Assembly: GCA_029204225.1 (NCBI GenBank)
Contig: CM055100.1
Location: 12,425,040-12,489,039 of the forward strand
Direction of reading: 5' to 3'
Source: Diphasiastrum complanatum
Taxonomy: Eukaryota > Streptophyta > Lycopodiopsida > Lycopodiales > Lycopodiaceae
Length of the DNA: 64,000 nucleotides
In this document: in pieces, positions 21,132 through 32,085 of the stretch
How the letters are laid out: each line of letters begins with the position of its first letter
Numbering within the stretch: the first letter of the stretch is position 1
Program-made: the position numbers and the translations under genes
The notes under the pieces: model-generated
Told to the model about the DNA's origin: nothing
Databases searched by the model: none
The model's input: only the letters and a program-made list of their open reading frames with translations

Positions 21132-23606
21132 CTGGTTCTTCCTTGGAAAAAGTTGTTGCTAATGATTGTTTTGATCATATGAAAACGGATGTTGCTAGGT
21201 GCATTCATGAAGGAGGTGGTTCTTCTACATTCTTTTGTGATGAGTCCAAGAAAATCATTTTTCCAGCAAGTAGAGTCACATGTCTTCATAAAGAGAGTAG
21301 ATCAAATGGTTCTATCAAGAGACTTAGTGAGGGAGATAGTCACGAGTCAAGAAGAAGAGAAGTATGTGAAGAGTTCAAAGTAGGATCTACTTTGAATGAT
21401 GTCATTGTAAATGATAGTGAGGAAGAATCATTATCATATGATTCATTACCTAAAACATTGAGTAGAAGTTCTTGTTTGAAAAAAGAGAGTACTTCAATCA
21501 TTCTTATGTTGAAGGTACTAATCATTTTTTTCATGGCTTCTAATTTCTTTGAGGTTTCTATCTCGTATGATGCAATCATCAAGAGGGAGTCTTATGAAGG
21601 AAAGAGCAATGGAAGATTGGTTCTTGGAAAGATCCAAGTCATGGATCTCACATCTCTTCATCAACTCAAAGGATTCAATGATTGTGAATTGATCACTCAT
21701 GATCGAGATGGCAAAAGGTTGGCTGGAGAAGACTACATGGAGCAAATCGAGAGGCAATTTCTTCAAGGCAAGGGAGATCTCATTGGTGGGCTTATTGAGG
21801 TTTGTTATGGACTCAAGAAGACTGGATTTATTAGGTTTGATACTCATCTTCACCTACTCTACCTCATGTTGGATGGAAAGTTTGGAATTTATCTTTTGAT
21901 TTATGATGGTGACATCGGTGAGACTTGGTGAGGAAGATAGTCACAAGTCAAGAAGAAGAGAAGTATGTGAAGAGTTCAAAGTAGGATGTACTTTGAATGA
22001 TGTCATTGTGAATGATAGTGAGGGAGAATCATTATCAAATGAGTCATTGCCTAAAACATTGAATAGAATTTCTTGTTTGAAAAAAGAGAGTACTTCAATC
22101 ATCCTTATGTTGAAGGTACTAATCATATTTTTCATGGCTTCTAATGTTTTTGAGGTTTCTACTTCTTATGATGCAATCATTAAGAGGGATTCTTATGAAG
22201 GAAAGAGCAATGGAAGGTTGGTTCTTGGGAAGATCCAAGGCATGGATCTCACATCTCTTCATCAACTCAAAGAATTCTATGATTGTGAATTGATCACTCA
22301 TGATCGAGATGGCAAAAGGTTGGTTGGAGAAGACTACATGGAGCAAATCGAGAGGCAATTTCTTCAAGGCAAGAGAGATCTCATTGGTGAGCTTATTGAG
22401 GTTTTGTATGACCTCAGAAGGGTTGGATTTCTTAGGTTTGATACTCATCTTCACCTACTCTACTTCATGTTGGATGGAAAGTTTGGAATCTATTTTTTGA
22501 TTTATGATGGTGACATCGGTGACATTGTTTTCACTAACCTTTGTGGAAATTCGAGATCAAGCATTGCTGAGATCTTGTTGGATATAGATCATATGTTTGA
22601 GAGGGAGTATTTCCAGAGGTTCAGGTCTGAAGATATTCATATCTTTGATATCTTTGATGATCAAGAGAAAGGTAAGCAAGTGGAAGCGACACACTTTGCT
22701 TTATTCACATGTTTTGGAGAATTTTCTTGTGTAGATGATGCTATGCAAGTGGATATTGGTTCTCATGGTTCTCATACTGGAAAATCAAGTAATGGATCTG
22801 GAAAACAAATTTTGTTCAATGACTTTGATGGTCAAGAGGAAGATCAAGAGGTTGGTCTCAAAGGGCTTCAACAACACAAAAGGAAAGGTGACAATTTGGA
22901 GCTAGTCAAGAGCATCAAAGGAGAGGTATTTGGCAAAGATGTTATGGATGTATTTTTGTAGCTTATTGAAGACTCAAGTAAGGTCAAAGGAGTAGCAAGG
23001 AAGTGTTGTTCAAGTTTACTTTACTTGTTCTATCTCATGTTTGAGCTATTTCATGTGGGTGTGTGCAAATTGTCAAGATATGGACAAACTAGCTACATTG
23101 TCTTGCAATATCTTATTGTTGGAGTTGTACTAGCATTCTTGGCTGGTTTTGCTGATGGAAATGAAGCTATTGGAGGTTCATTATGTCACTCATTCATGGC
23201 CAACTCATCAAGTGTTGATGATATCTTGTGGCAAGATGGAGATGGAGGCTTATTCATGGAGTTTTATGGTGAAGACATATCAAGAAAGGAAAAAGTTGGA
23301 GGAGACAAGCAAGCAAATGGTCATCACTCACATTTATTGTTTGGTTGCTGTAATTTTCCAGAGAGTTCAAAGTTTGAAACATGGAGGAATCATTTCATTG
23401 ACATTCTATTTGGTTCTTCATGTTCTAGTTATATCTTGATGTGTAAAATTGATGTAAGAAATAGTGAAGCATCCAATTTGGACACTATTCTATATATCAA
23501 TTATGAAAGATACTTTAGAACCTTAGAAAGGAGATCTATACTTAGGATGGAGATCATTCTAAAGTTGGATCAAAGTTCTATTATCAAAACTATGCGAAAA
23601 CTAGTT
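21132..23606 (+). CDS. Unrecognised cargo region of element D, with tandem duplication
   Basis: Three frames fill the place of pol: 21143-21931 (262 aa), 21903-22961 (352 aa) and 23025-23621 (198 aa). The first two share a block including KESTSIILMLKVLIIFFMA, DRDGKRLxGEDYMEQIERQF and HLHLLYxMLDGKFGIY because the DNA is duplicated in tandem. The third has SEASNLDTI, resembling SEASIEDTY and SEVSNEDTY in the cargo of E and H. No enzyme motif is recognised. 'MLKVLIIFFMAS' is a short hydrophobic stretch that could be a signal anchor. Products are unknown, and it is uncertain that any frame is translated. Confidence 0.45.
21321..22522 (+). repeat. Tandem duplication of ~601 bp
   Basis: Two direct copies, 21321-21921 and 21922-22522, each beginning 'agacttrgtgagg' and ending 'gatggtgacatcggtga'. 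They differ at roughly one base in fourteen and are nearly indel-free. Equivalent positions are offset by 601 bp, one base more than a multiple of three, so the frame changes between copies. Confidence 0.88.
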
Positions 23607-23616
23607 GAAGAGGGAG
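23607..23616 (+). other. Polypurine tract of D
   Basis: GAAGAGGGAG immediately before the 3' LTR. Confidence 0.8.
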
Positions 23617-24098
23617 TGTGAGAGATTTCAACTAGTTTAGTCTAGTTTAGTCACATTTTGGTAAATTGTCAATAAGAGGCCCAAACTCATTTTAGACTTA
23701 GAGATAAACTTTTTGAAGTTATATTAGTTTAAAATACATTCAATAGACACTTTTTGAAAGTGTGGGAAAATTGGTAGTCGAGTTTGAGAGAGATTCAAAT
23801 TTGAGCTTTGGGTACATTGAATCTAGACCCCAAAATAGTAGGGTTTACATTTTGGAGGGAAAGGATGTAACTCGTGGAGAGACACATCTTCTCTCTTCTA
23901 TCTCTCATTTCATCACTATACATGGTTCTCTTTGGGTTCTACTACTCATTGGTGCACTCTCTTGGTGATATCTTGCAATCTTGTGTGTAGAATGTTCATA
24001 TTTTTCTATTTTCGGTTCCACATGTGTGAAATATAGTAGGGTACTATAATTGTATGGACAGCAAACATATTTTATGTTTTGGTTCATGTTTAATCAAT
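23617..24098 (+). repeat. Truncated 3' LTR of element D
   Basis: Aligns with the 5' LTR from its first base. It lacks about 38 bp that include the TATA box (between 'gagggaaag' and 'gatgtaactcgtgg') and stops matching near 24098, about 150 bp short of the expected end. The sequence then joins the Ulp1-like exon of the disrupted host unit. Confidence 0.8.
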
Positions 24099-24102
24099 AG
24101 CA

Positions 24103-24722
24103 AAATGCAATAGCATATACAAAACTGAAATATGTTGATGCAGAGGTAAAAATTTATCTATATCAGTTTGACGCGCCTTGTAGTTATTGTTTAGTTTCTT
24201 TTCAAATCGTGCACGCTGATTCGATATTCAAACAAGATTTTCTGGATATCGGTTCGACGTGCACTTGTTTCTGTTGTTGATTTTATTAAAACATCATGCG
24301 CGTTGATTCGATATCTCATAATGTTAAAATTTTGATACTACAGTCTTCCCAGCAGGTTGATTCTGTAAGTTGTGATTGGTATACGGTATGCAACGTTAAA
24401 CACTTTTTCAATTGGCTTGCACTACATGATGGACTTCTTAATCGAAAGAGGTAATCTTCGATTAATAACATTTAATTGTGCTTTTGTATTTTTTTCATAA
24501 TGAAATTTCAAAAATAACTAATCTTTGATTAATAACATTTAACTGTGTTTATGTTTTTTTTAGTTTAAATATCCGAAGGTCTCCCCAATGGAGAAAATGT
24601 ACTTCAGACAGGAGACCATAAAGCTTGTGATCGAAAATTCATATCCAGTTGCAGTGGCAGAGTGTTTTTCACCCAAGCTACTTCCAGCTGGAGAAATGAA
24701 TTTAGAGATCATAGATAGTTGA
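24103..24722 (+). pseudogene. Ulp1-like protease C-terminus, copy 1
   Basis: Three pieces match copy 2. A short exon end reads KLKYVDAE before a GT at about 24147. After an intron with four GATATCGGTTC-type words, an exon from about 24352 to 24451 carries SSQQVDSVSCDWYTV, the Gln and Cys region of C48 proteases with SCD in place of SCG. After a second intron (24452-24563) a last exon (24564-24722) has KYPKVSPMEKMYFRQETIK and ends in TGA. The His/Asp part is lost with the D 3' border. Exon boundaries coincide with those of copy 2, so this is the 3' end of the gene that starts with the H3-like domain at 9016. Confidence 0.75.
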
Positions 24723-25073
24723 TACTGATAAAAAATTCATCTCATTTGATGTGGATGAGACACATGTACAGAAAATTTTAATAGAAATATATTTACAGTT
24801 TTTTATGGTTGTTCATACTTGTTTGTTTTCTTGTTATTAATTCAATTTATGATTCACTCATCTTCAATTTCTACAGTTTTCCAACATGTGTTCATAATCT
24901 ATGGATCTTCAATTTCGATGGCTGTTCCAATATCTTTACATTTTATATGCTCTTCCTGCCTTACTCTTACCTGCACAAGAAAAAATTTTTAGTTAATATA
25001 TTTTATGAAACTGATTCACTTAGAAATAGAAAAAAAAAATATTTTTAAATGGCATAACGTACATTTATACCAT
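24723..25073. other. Intergenic spacer between convergent genes
   Basis: AT-rich DNA of about 350 bp between the stop of the Ulp1-like gene and the end of the convergent gene. It includes poly-A/T runs and no gene. It would hold both 3' ends. Confidence 0.45.
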
Positions 25074-26089
25074 TCAATCGAAATTGATAGTACTAAGATA
25101 GATCGAACTGCAACATGTCCAGTTCTGATCGAATTTGATTGAGACACCAATCTTCCTCGACCTCAACCATTGCAAGAATGTTTCATTTCTTTTCACTGCT
25201 ATCTGAAGTTGCTCTTGAGGGTCTATACCAAAATCTTGATCAAGTGGCTTCCAAACATTTTTGTAGTTAATCCATCTTCTACAATATAGCAGCAAAGTGA
25301 GCAATTGTTTTTCGATGTGATATCTAAATGTCATGGATGAGTAACATACTCTACACTCAGCTTGCTAATTTTGTTTTGTATCCCAACCATCATGCAACAA
25401 CTCGACGATTATATCAGCACTCAAGTTTTTACAAATAAATATTGTTTTCATTCTCCGAACATTGCATTTGGGAAAAAAATCAACAAAAATAGTAAAAGAT
25501 AGATACCAACTTAATCTATTATTCTTTGATCCACTGCTACATTTTAATATACTTTGAATATCAATATATAGCCTAGATCAAAAACTTTTTAAAATTGCTG
25601 CATCGGGAGAAAATCATTCCGATATCCGAATGTATGACATCAATTATTCTTACAATCGATCGAACTGTTTTCCCTTCAACGAAATTTGATGGATACATAT
25701 ATGCAAAACCAACAAAAACATCTCAAGAAAAATATAATTTAAAGTAAATGCTAACTTTAAAAAAATTGAATCTGAAAACTTACAATTGCATTTTTTTCTA
25801 TCATTTGGATTCAGAGCATGAATGTTGAGCTCATTGTGAAGATAAGCATGCTGAACTAAAACTTTCATGATAGATTGACCGGCAGGAGAAATTAAAAATC
25901 CATTATCTTGCCTTTCCAAGAGCTTCTCTATATGTTATCCGATCTTTTTCTTTTTCAAAATGAGCCTTTTGTAGAGGGATGCATCAAGATCCATTGTTAT
26001 ATTCAATATATTCTTGGTATCCATTGATCTTCTACATTTTTTTCATTACAAATACTGATTGCACTTGGTCTCCGATTATGTGTAGCCAT
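25074..26089 (-). pseudogene. Conserved unknown gene convergent to H3/Ulp1, copy 1
   Basis: Read on the minus strand from an ATG at 26089 (MATHNRRPSAISICNE). Pieces align in order with 61366-62428: LLERQDNGF versus LLERKNFRI; GQSIMKVLVQHAYLH versus GQSISEVLIQHVYMH; IIDVIHSDIG in both; VDFFPKCNVRRM versus VDFFARCNVRKM; LDQDFGIDPQEQLQIAVKRNE versus LDQGFIVNHQEQMQIQVKQNE. A GTAAGT donor follows the KKCN codons at about 25792, where copy 2 has GTATGT, so an intron is conserved. Stops and shifts show decay. I recognise no domain. Its constant position suggests it belongs to the same mobile unit. Confidence 0.65.
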
Positions 26090-26216
26090 TAGTCAAAAAT
26101 ACGAGTACACAGGCTAAGAACGGAGAGAATGTAGAGATTGCGAGTTTGAATAACATTAAATATAGATAGTTTTATACTAGTTTTTAGTTTATAAATGCAT
26201 GCAAAAATGGTGCATT

Positions 26217-26218
<2 letters not shown>

Positions 26219-26253
<35 letters not shown>
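26219..26253. repeat. (TG)n microsatellite
   Basis: About 17 perfect TG units. Confidence 0.95.
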
Positions 26254-26254
<1 letters not shown>

Positions 26255-26429
26255 TAAATAAATTTTTATGAAAGAATTGTTTTCTTGTATCGCTTATTGT
26301 GGTCTTGGGAAGTTTGTTTTTTCTTATTCTATTTATTGTTAAAAAATAAATCATAAATTTTAGGACAAATGTTTATCCATGTATTTAAACGTTTTTTTTT
26401 GAGATACCTCTCGAAATATATTTTGAGAT

Positions 26430-26774
26430 CTATCTTATGGTTGCACCTTGCAACGCATCCAGTAGATCATCAATCCTGGGCATCAGATACCTGTGCTTTA
26501 CAGTGATCTTATTCAATCCCCTATAATCTACACACATCCGGAAACTACCATCCTTTTTCTTAACAAGTAAAATAGGAGAGGCGAAAGGTGAATAACTCAG
26601 ACGGATGTACCCTAGCTTGAGATACTCCTCCAACATCTTTCTGACTTCCTCTTCCTCTTTTAGGCTCATCCTATAAGGAGGCCTACATACCGGACTTGCC
26701 CCTGGAACAAGCTCAATACGATGATCAACGTTCCGACTAGGCGGCAATCCCTCCGGCATATTACTAATCAGCAC
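26430..26774 (-). pseudogene. Ty3/gypsy RT N-terminal fragment
   Basis: A 114-codon frame with LPPSRNVDHRIELVPGA, PPYRMSLKEEEEVRKMLEE, SPFASPILLVKKKDGSFR and MCVDYRGLNKITVK. This is the start of a chromovirus-like gypsy RT, ending at PRIDDLLDAL before the catalytic blocks. It is well preserved at the sequence level but cut on both sides. Confidence 0.9.
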
Positions 26775-27097
26775 GTGTTTGAACTGCGTGTGGATGGATT
26801 CTTGAGATCACGAGAAATCTGCGCAAAAGCAGTACATCCAAAAACTTGTAAGTTTGATAAAGAAGGTTTGGTTCCTATCCAAACTTCGAATGCTGTTTTG
26901 CCTGAGAGGCCTTTATTAGCTGTTCTGAATATAGGTTGCTGTTGAAACAACTTCAGCCCAGAAGCACTTCGGAAGTGTCGCATCTCATGATCCAACGAGT
27001 ACAAAACGGACCTAAACTCAAGGAAATGCTGTAGGTGGCTAACAAAGCTTGGGACATTCCAATCCAATCCAAGAAATCCAAGCAGTCCCGTGTTCAC
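26775..27097 (-). pseudogene. Copia integrase C-terminal fragment
   Basis: In-frame words ANKGLSGKTAFEVW, GTKPSLSNLQVFGCTAF and QISRDLK match the part after the integrase core in Ty1/copia (LNGKTPYEAWxGxKPxVxHLRVFGC). It abuts the gypsy fragment at about 26770, so one inserted into or recombined with the other. Confidence 0.75.
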
Positions 27098-27948
27098 ATA
27101 TCATCGCGACAAGGGCCAACACTAAAAAGGCTGAATACAAGCACCATCAAGCTAGTGATGAAACAGACAACACCAATAGCCTCCCAATAAGATCCAGTAG
27201 TAGAAGGATCTTCAACAACAAAAGAGACCGATAGCTCCAAGGCAACACTGTCTGAAACATGCCAACAGAGGAGAAGAATAACGCTCATGATAAAGAAAAG
27301 ATCGTCACATGCGGATAATTCAGGAACGAGAAGCCGAGAAATTTTTTTTTGAAAATGTCATGGCCAAATAGGGAAAGATCATCCTTGAGTTCCAGAAGTA
27401 GCTCGAAGAAATGACTAAGGCCCTACAGCAAGTCTTGGACAAGGTCAACCAATTATGGGACACGACATGCAAGGCCCAAGCGGATACTTCCGTAAAGAAA
27501 CCATGGTACGATGATGGAGATGACAGATCTAATAATAAGGATGGGCAAACCCAGCCAATAGATGATAGTTCGAAGATCGGGTGGCCAAAGAACCCAAGCT
27601 GCTTCCAGAGTTTTTTCCCCCCCATCGCCTATTTTTAATCCGCATTCTTATTCTTCATTTAATTTTTCTGAAACATTTGTTTCTACTTATCCTGTCCCTT
27701 CACCACCTCCTAGCACTTTATTGGGCCCATCTAAAGGTCCAACTAATACGTACAAAGCCCAATGGGATGAGTTCCTACAACAATTCAGTTCCCCTAGTGC
27801 GATGTACAATTTGTTAAATCCGGCTCCTCCTAAACCCGTTATTCCTATGCCTCTCTCTCCTGATCACTCCATCCCTGACCCTCCAAAAACTAACATTGAC
27901 ATTGGTGGTGATGATGACTTCCTGGAAGATCCGCCAAAAACCTTCACA
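27098..27948 (+). pseudogene. Unidentified Pro/Ser-rich region, possibly gypsy gag
   Basis: A plus-strand frame from about 27411 reads KALQQVLDKVNQLWD, then a Pro/Ser-rich part (27562-27948) with STYPVPSPPPST and TYKAQWDEFLQQF. The helical start followed by a Pro-rich linker resembles the N-terminal region of some plant gypsy gag proteins, but there is no decisive motif. It ends where element B begins. Confidence 0.3.
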
Positions 27949-27963
27949 CTTCTCCTTGAAATT

Positions 27964-29246
27964 TATGTTCCTATCAACATAGACTTCGAAATTAGGCCAA
28001 GGTTAGATCTCATCTTCATAAATACATTCTTGAGTAGAGGCTTGGTGAGAAGATCTGCAACACAATATGAAGATGAAACATGCTCCAATCTCATCTCTCT
28101 CCCAATGACTTTTTCTCTTACAAAATGATGAGCCACTTTAATATGCTAGCTCCTTGCATGAAAGACTGGATTATTTGCAAGAGCCTGAGCAGAAATTTTA
28201 TCATTCTTGATCATTGGTAAATCTTCATCTACATAACACTTTAGCTCCAAAAGTAGCCTTTTGATCCATAAAATCTCCTTTGTTGTGGTTGTAAGAGATT
28301 TGTATTCAGCTTCATAGGATGATAAGGAAATAGTTGCGTGTTTCTTTGATAGCCAAGAAATCAAATTTCCTCCAAGAAATATAGTGTAAGCACTTGTGGA
28401 TTTCCTATCCAACCTATCTCCTGCAAAATTTGAATATGAAAAAGCAATCAAAGTCAGATCTTCTCCTTCATAGAATAGCCCATAATCCAAGGTAGAAGAT
28501 ATATACCTCAAGAATCTTTTAGCCAACTTCCAATGATATAACTTTGGATCCTATATGTGTTGACTTAGCTTATGAACACAAAAGCTTAGATCAGGCCTAG
28601 TCACTGTTAACCAGATAAGTGAGCCAATAAGATTCCTATAAGGAGTGATGTCCTCAAAGGATGTTTCATCATCTTTAATAGGAACTTTTACAGTGTGCTC
28701 CATAAGTGTATCTATGCCTTTACAGTTCTCCATATGGAATTTCCTGAGCATGGAAAGTGCATATCTACTTTGGCTTATAAATGCATGACCTTTTCAAAAA
28801 TCTATTTCAAGGCCTAGAATATAGTGAAGAACTGCTAAGTCCTACATGTTAAACTCAGTACCAAGTGCATGCTTAGTTTCTTCAACTAACTTCTCATTGT
28901 TTCCACAAAGAATGATATCATCTACATAGATGAGAAGAATAACTACAAAGTTATCTACAAACTTATAATACAGAGAAGGGTCATATTCACTTAGACAAAA
29001 TCCAAGTGATATGAGATAGGAATTGAGCCTTGCATACCAAGACCTTGGTGCCTGTTTCAGTCCATACAGACTTTTGAACAAAAAACAAACTTTTGATTCA
29101 TCACCTTCCTTTACAAAACCTGGAGGCTGCTCCATATAAATCTCCTCCTCAAGGTAACCATTGAGAAATGCATTAGAAACATCAAGCTGGAACATACTCC
29201 ATTTGTGAAAACATGTTAGAGAGATGAGTATTTGAATTGTTACCAT
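27964..29246 (-). pseudogene. Element B reverse transcriptase and RNase H
   Basis: Frames at 28842-29246 (RT: QLDVSNAFLNGYLEEEIYM, LYGLKQAPRSWYARL, IYVDDIILCG), 28551-28751 (TPYRNLIGSLIWLTVTRPD) and 28146-28526 (RNase H: YSNFAGDRLDRKSTSAY, SWLSKKHATISLSSYEAEYKSL, NNPVFHARS) follow in order. The closing DLLTKPL-like and LGLISKS codons run to about 27970. Stops separate the pieces. YVDD is intact, but the gene as a whole is dead. Confidence 0.88.
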
Positions 29247-31384
29247 CTTTGCAACTGGTGCAAAGGTGTCTCCATAGTCAAGACCTTTGATCAGTGAGTA
29301 GCCTTTGGCACAAAGTCTTGCTTTATACTTGTTGATAGATCCATCATGATTATACTTGATTCTGAATACCCACTTACATCAAATCACATGCATGTTGTTT
29401 GGTGGCTCCACAGGCTCCCATGTGTTATTTGACATCAAGGCTTCAAATTCTTGGGTCATTCCTTCAACCCACTCCTTGGATTGAAAGCTTCTTGGACATC
29501 CTTAGGCTCTTCATCTGATATAAAAAGAGCATAATATAAAGTTTCACCTTCCACTTGTCTTCTTTCTTCATCATATGTGAGTCTCTTTGGCTCAGATCTT
29601 GCTCGTGTTGATCTTCTTGGTGTGGTAGCTTGGATTTGCTCCTCCTCAAGCCTCGGCCTCACCTCTTCTTGAACATCATCAAGATTGATGATTGATCTGG
29701 CATGCGTCTCCTTGATCTGTGCATCATCCAAGTTAAATTTTTGATCTTCATGGAAGGTCACATCTCTACTAACAACATTTTTGTCAATAGAGGGCAAATA
29801 AATCTTGTATGCTTTTTTAGTGGATGCATATCCTACAAAAATTCCTTATACTGCACTAGGATCTTCCTTCTTCCTAGTTTCTAGAGGCATATGCACAAAG
29901 CATACACAGCCAAAAATCCTAAGATGATCTACCTTAGGCTTTTTCTTATACAACATCTCAAATGGTGTCTTTCCACCTATTGCAAGATTTGTAAGTCTAT
30001 TACAAAGATAGTTTGCACATGCATCTGCCTCTCCCCAAAATTCTTTAGGCAGAGAAGCTTCTAGCCTAATGGCTTTTGCACATTCACACGAAGTTCTATT
30101 TTTTCTCTCAAGCGATTCCATTTTGTTGAGGAGTATATGAACAAGAAAACTCTCTTTGAATACCCTCTCTCTCACAAAAGTCTTTAAACTTATTGGAAGT
30201 GTATTCTCCTCCACTATCACTTCTTAAAGCTTTTAACTTGAAAGCAAACTGCTTCTCTAAATAAGCTTCAAAAGTAAGAAAAACATCATAGACCATGGCT
30301 TTTGAAGACAACATATAGATCCAAGAATAATTTGTATAATCATATACAAAAGAGACAAAGCAGTTGGCTCCTCCTTTGCTCTTAGTTGATGAGAAATGAA
30401 CATCAGAGTGTACAAGTTCAAATGGTTGCTTTGTCTTGATACTTGATCTAGGAAAAGGCCTTCGGTGTGACTTTGACAGCAAACAAGCTTCACAAGGTAG
30501 AAGCTCTTTTGATAGTGTCTTTGGTAGACAAACAGCTTTTCCTTCTTTGACCATAGATTGCATGGCTTTGAAATTGAGATGACCCAATCTCTTGTGCCAT
30601 AGATCCTCCTGTAGAACCTTGGTCTCATAAGCAATATTTGAAATGTTAGCACTCTCCCTAGAATCTAGTTTGTACAACTTACCAATTCTAGATCCTCTAG
30701 CAATAACTTCATTTTCTCTTGAGATTATACACTTGTCAACTTGAAACTTGACATCCAATCCACTCTCAAATAGTTGTCTTACACTAATGAGATTCTTGGT
30801 CAATCTATGTACATACTACATCATGTAAGCAAAAAGATTTTGATGATGATGCATGCAATGGAATACTACCTATTCCTTCAATCCTACACTCTACATCATT
30901 AGCAGTATAGATTGATCTTCTTGCACCTAGATATGGCATGAGATTAGTGAAAGAGTTCCTAGAACTAGACATATGGGAACTAGCCCCACTATCTATACAC
31001 CAGACTTCTTCATTCTTAAAAGGAAAAGATGAAAAAGTAGACATCATTAATGAATCCTCTCTTTCACTCTCTACACCCTCACACTCATCTTCATTAGTAA
31101 GGCTAGCTTGCCTAGATTGGTTCTTCTTCTTGAAATAGTTTGATGCATAGTGTCCTTTCTTGCCATAGAAAAAACACTTGATCTTTGACAGCTTCATCTT
31201 GCCACTGGATGTTGCAACTTGTGAGGACTGATCCTCACCACCTTCTTTGGCTTTATCCTTTTTGAAGTGTTGTTGTCCTTTGCCCTTGCCTCTTGACTTG
31301 TCTCTGATGAACAGTGCTTTGTCATCTCCACCATCTTTCAATGAAAGTCTGTTGATCCTCGACATCTTGTTCTCTTGCCTGCTT
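29247..31384 (-). pseudogene. Element B gag C-terminus, protease and integrase
   Basis: The piece at 30805-31365 has a basic linker, a degraded zinc knuckle (CFFYGKKGHYASNYF, with two Cys lost) and the protease site VWCIDSGASSHMS. 30108-30803 has the pre-integrase finger (LWHKRLGHLNF, then CEACLLSKSH), HSDVHFSSTKSKGGA and RSDSGGEY. 29846-30220 has FWGEADACANY and HLRIFGCVCFVH. 29456-29797 is the linker before RT. The Glu-bearing part of the core is disrupted around 30110-30220. Element A begins at 31390, inside gag. Confidence 0.85.
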
Positions 31385-31389
31385 TCTTC

Positions 31390-32071
31390 TGTAAAAATTA
31401 CAGCAAATAAGGATCCTAAAACACTTGAAATGATGAGGGAAACAATAGATTATGATTTCATAAGATTAGCACAAGTTGAACCATCAAAATCCATCAAAAA
31501 TCTATGCTTGAACCTCACTAAATGGCCCAAATCCTTGAAGAAGGCTTCACACGTGTGAAAGTACGGCCTCCCACAGTCTGAGTACTGTACACCAGACCTA
31601 CATTCAATCCTATAATCATTAGTAATCACAAGTACTCAAACAATTATGAACATAGAGAGCAATTGCACCATTATGAGAGAAAAAACATGAAATTGCTTGA
31701 TTGATTTTGGTGAGATATCATCACCTATATATACATGATCCATCACGGTTTTGGGCAGGTATGAGTAGCCCTAAACCTATCCCTAATGCTAATTTTGGTG
31801 GATCTTTCATCCCTACCAAGTTAGGGTTGGAATCTTGGAGATCCCTCAACAATGCAAAAATTACCAAAAATAGCTCCTATTTTTTCTCCCTTGTATCTAA
31901 GCATAATTTGGACTCATTCCAAAGGTTCTAACACTTAGGTCTACTTGAGAACATCCTTATGAATGGAATCCTATGCTATTTGGCACGTGTGACAAGCGAC
32001 ATCATGACCATCTAACTATTTACAAGTCATATGACCAAAACTAGTCAAGCTAGAATTGTGAATTTTTAACA
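31390..32071 (-). repeat. 3' LTR of element A
   Basis: Minus-strand start TGTTAAAAATTCAC, end ATTTTTACA. Contains a minus-strand TATA box at 31725-31733 and the palindrome TTCACACGTGTGAA at 31546-31559, downstream of the TATA and so in the transcribed part. Confidence 0.96.
31725..31733 (-). promoter_or_regulatory. TATA box in A LTR
   Basis: TATATATAG on the minus strand, about 340 bp into the LTR. The same sequence is at 37200-37208 in the 5' LTR, the copy that would drive the element. Confidence 0.55.
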
Positions 32072-32082
32072 CTCCTCCTCAC
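32072..32082 (-). other. Polypurine tract of A
   Basis: GTGAGGAGGAG on the minus strand, directly before the 3' LTR. Confidence 0.85.
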
Positions 32083-32085
32083 TAT

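Larger units (their letters stand above)
9419..24098 (+). mobile_element. Element D, copia-like, non-autonomous, nested
   Basis: Bounded by a 651-bp 5' LTR and a shortened 3' LTR, with a PBS, gag with zinc knuckle and a polypurine tract. It has no reverse transcriptase. Element F (12201-21131) is inserted in it, splitting the protease/pre-integrase part from a downstream unknown coding region. D itself split copy 1 of the H3-like/Ulp1 gene. Its 3' LTR is truncated at 24098 by a deletion that also removed part of the Ulp1 region, so the target duplication cannot be read. Confidence 0.85.

Noticed and set aside
26219-26253. CRISPR-like or satellite array at the TG tract
   Set aside because: It is a simple dinucleotide repeat without spacers.
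31701-31931. 76-codon plus-strand frame repeated at 37176, 45468, 53712 and 59175
   Set aside because: The repeats are the A-family LTR itself; the frame is antisense to the element and is conserved only because the LTR copies are young.
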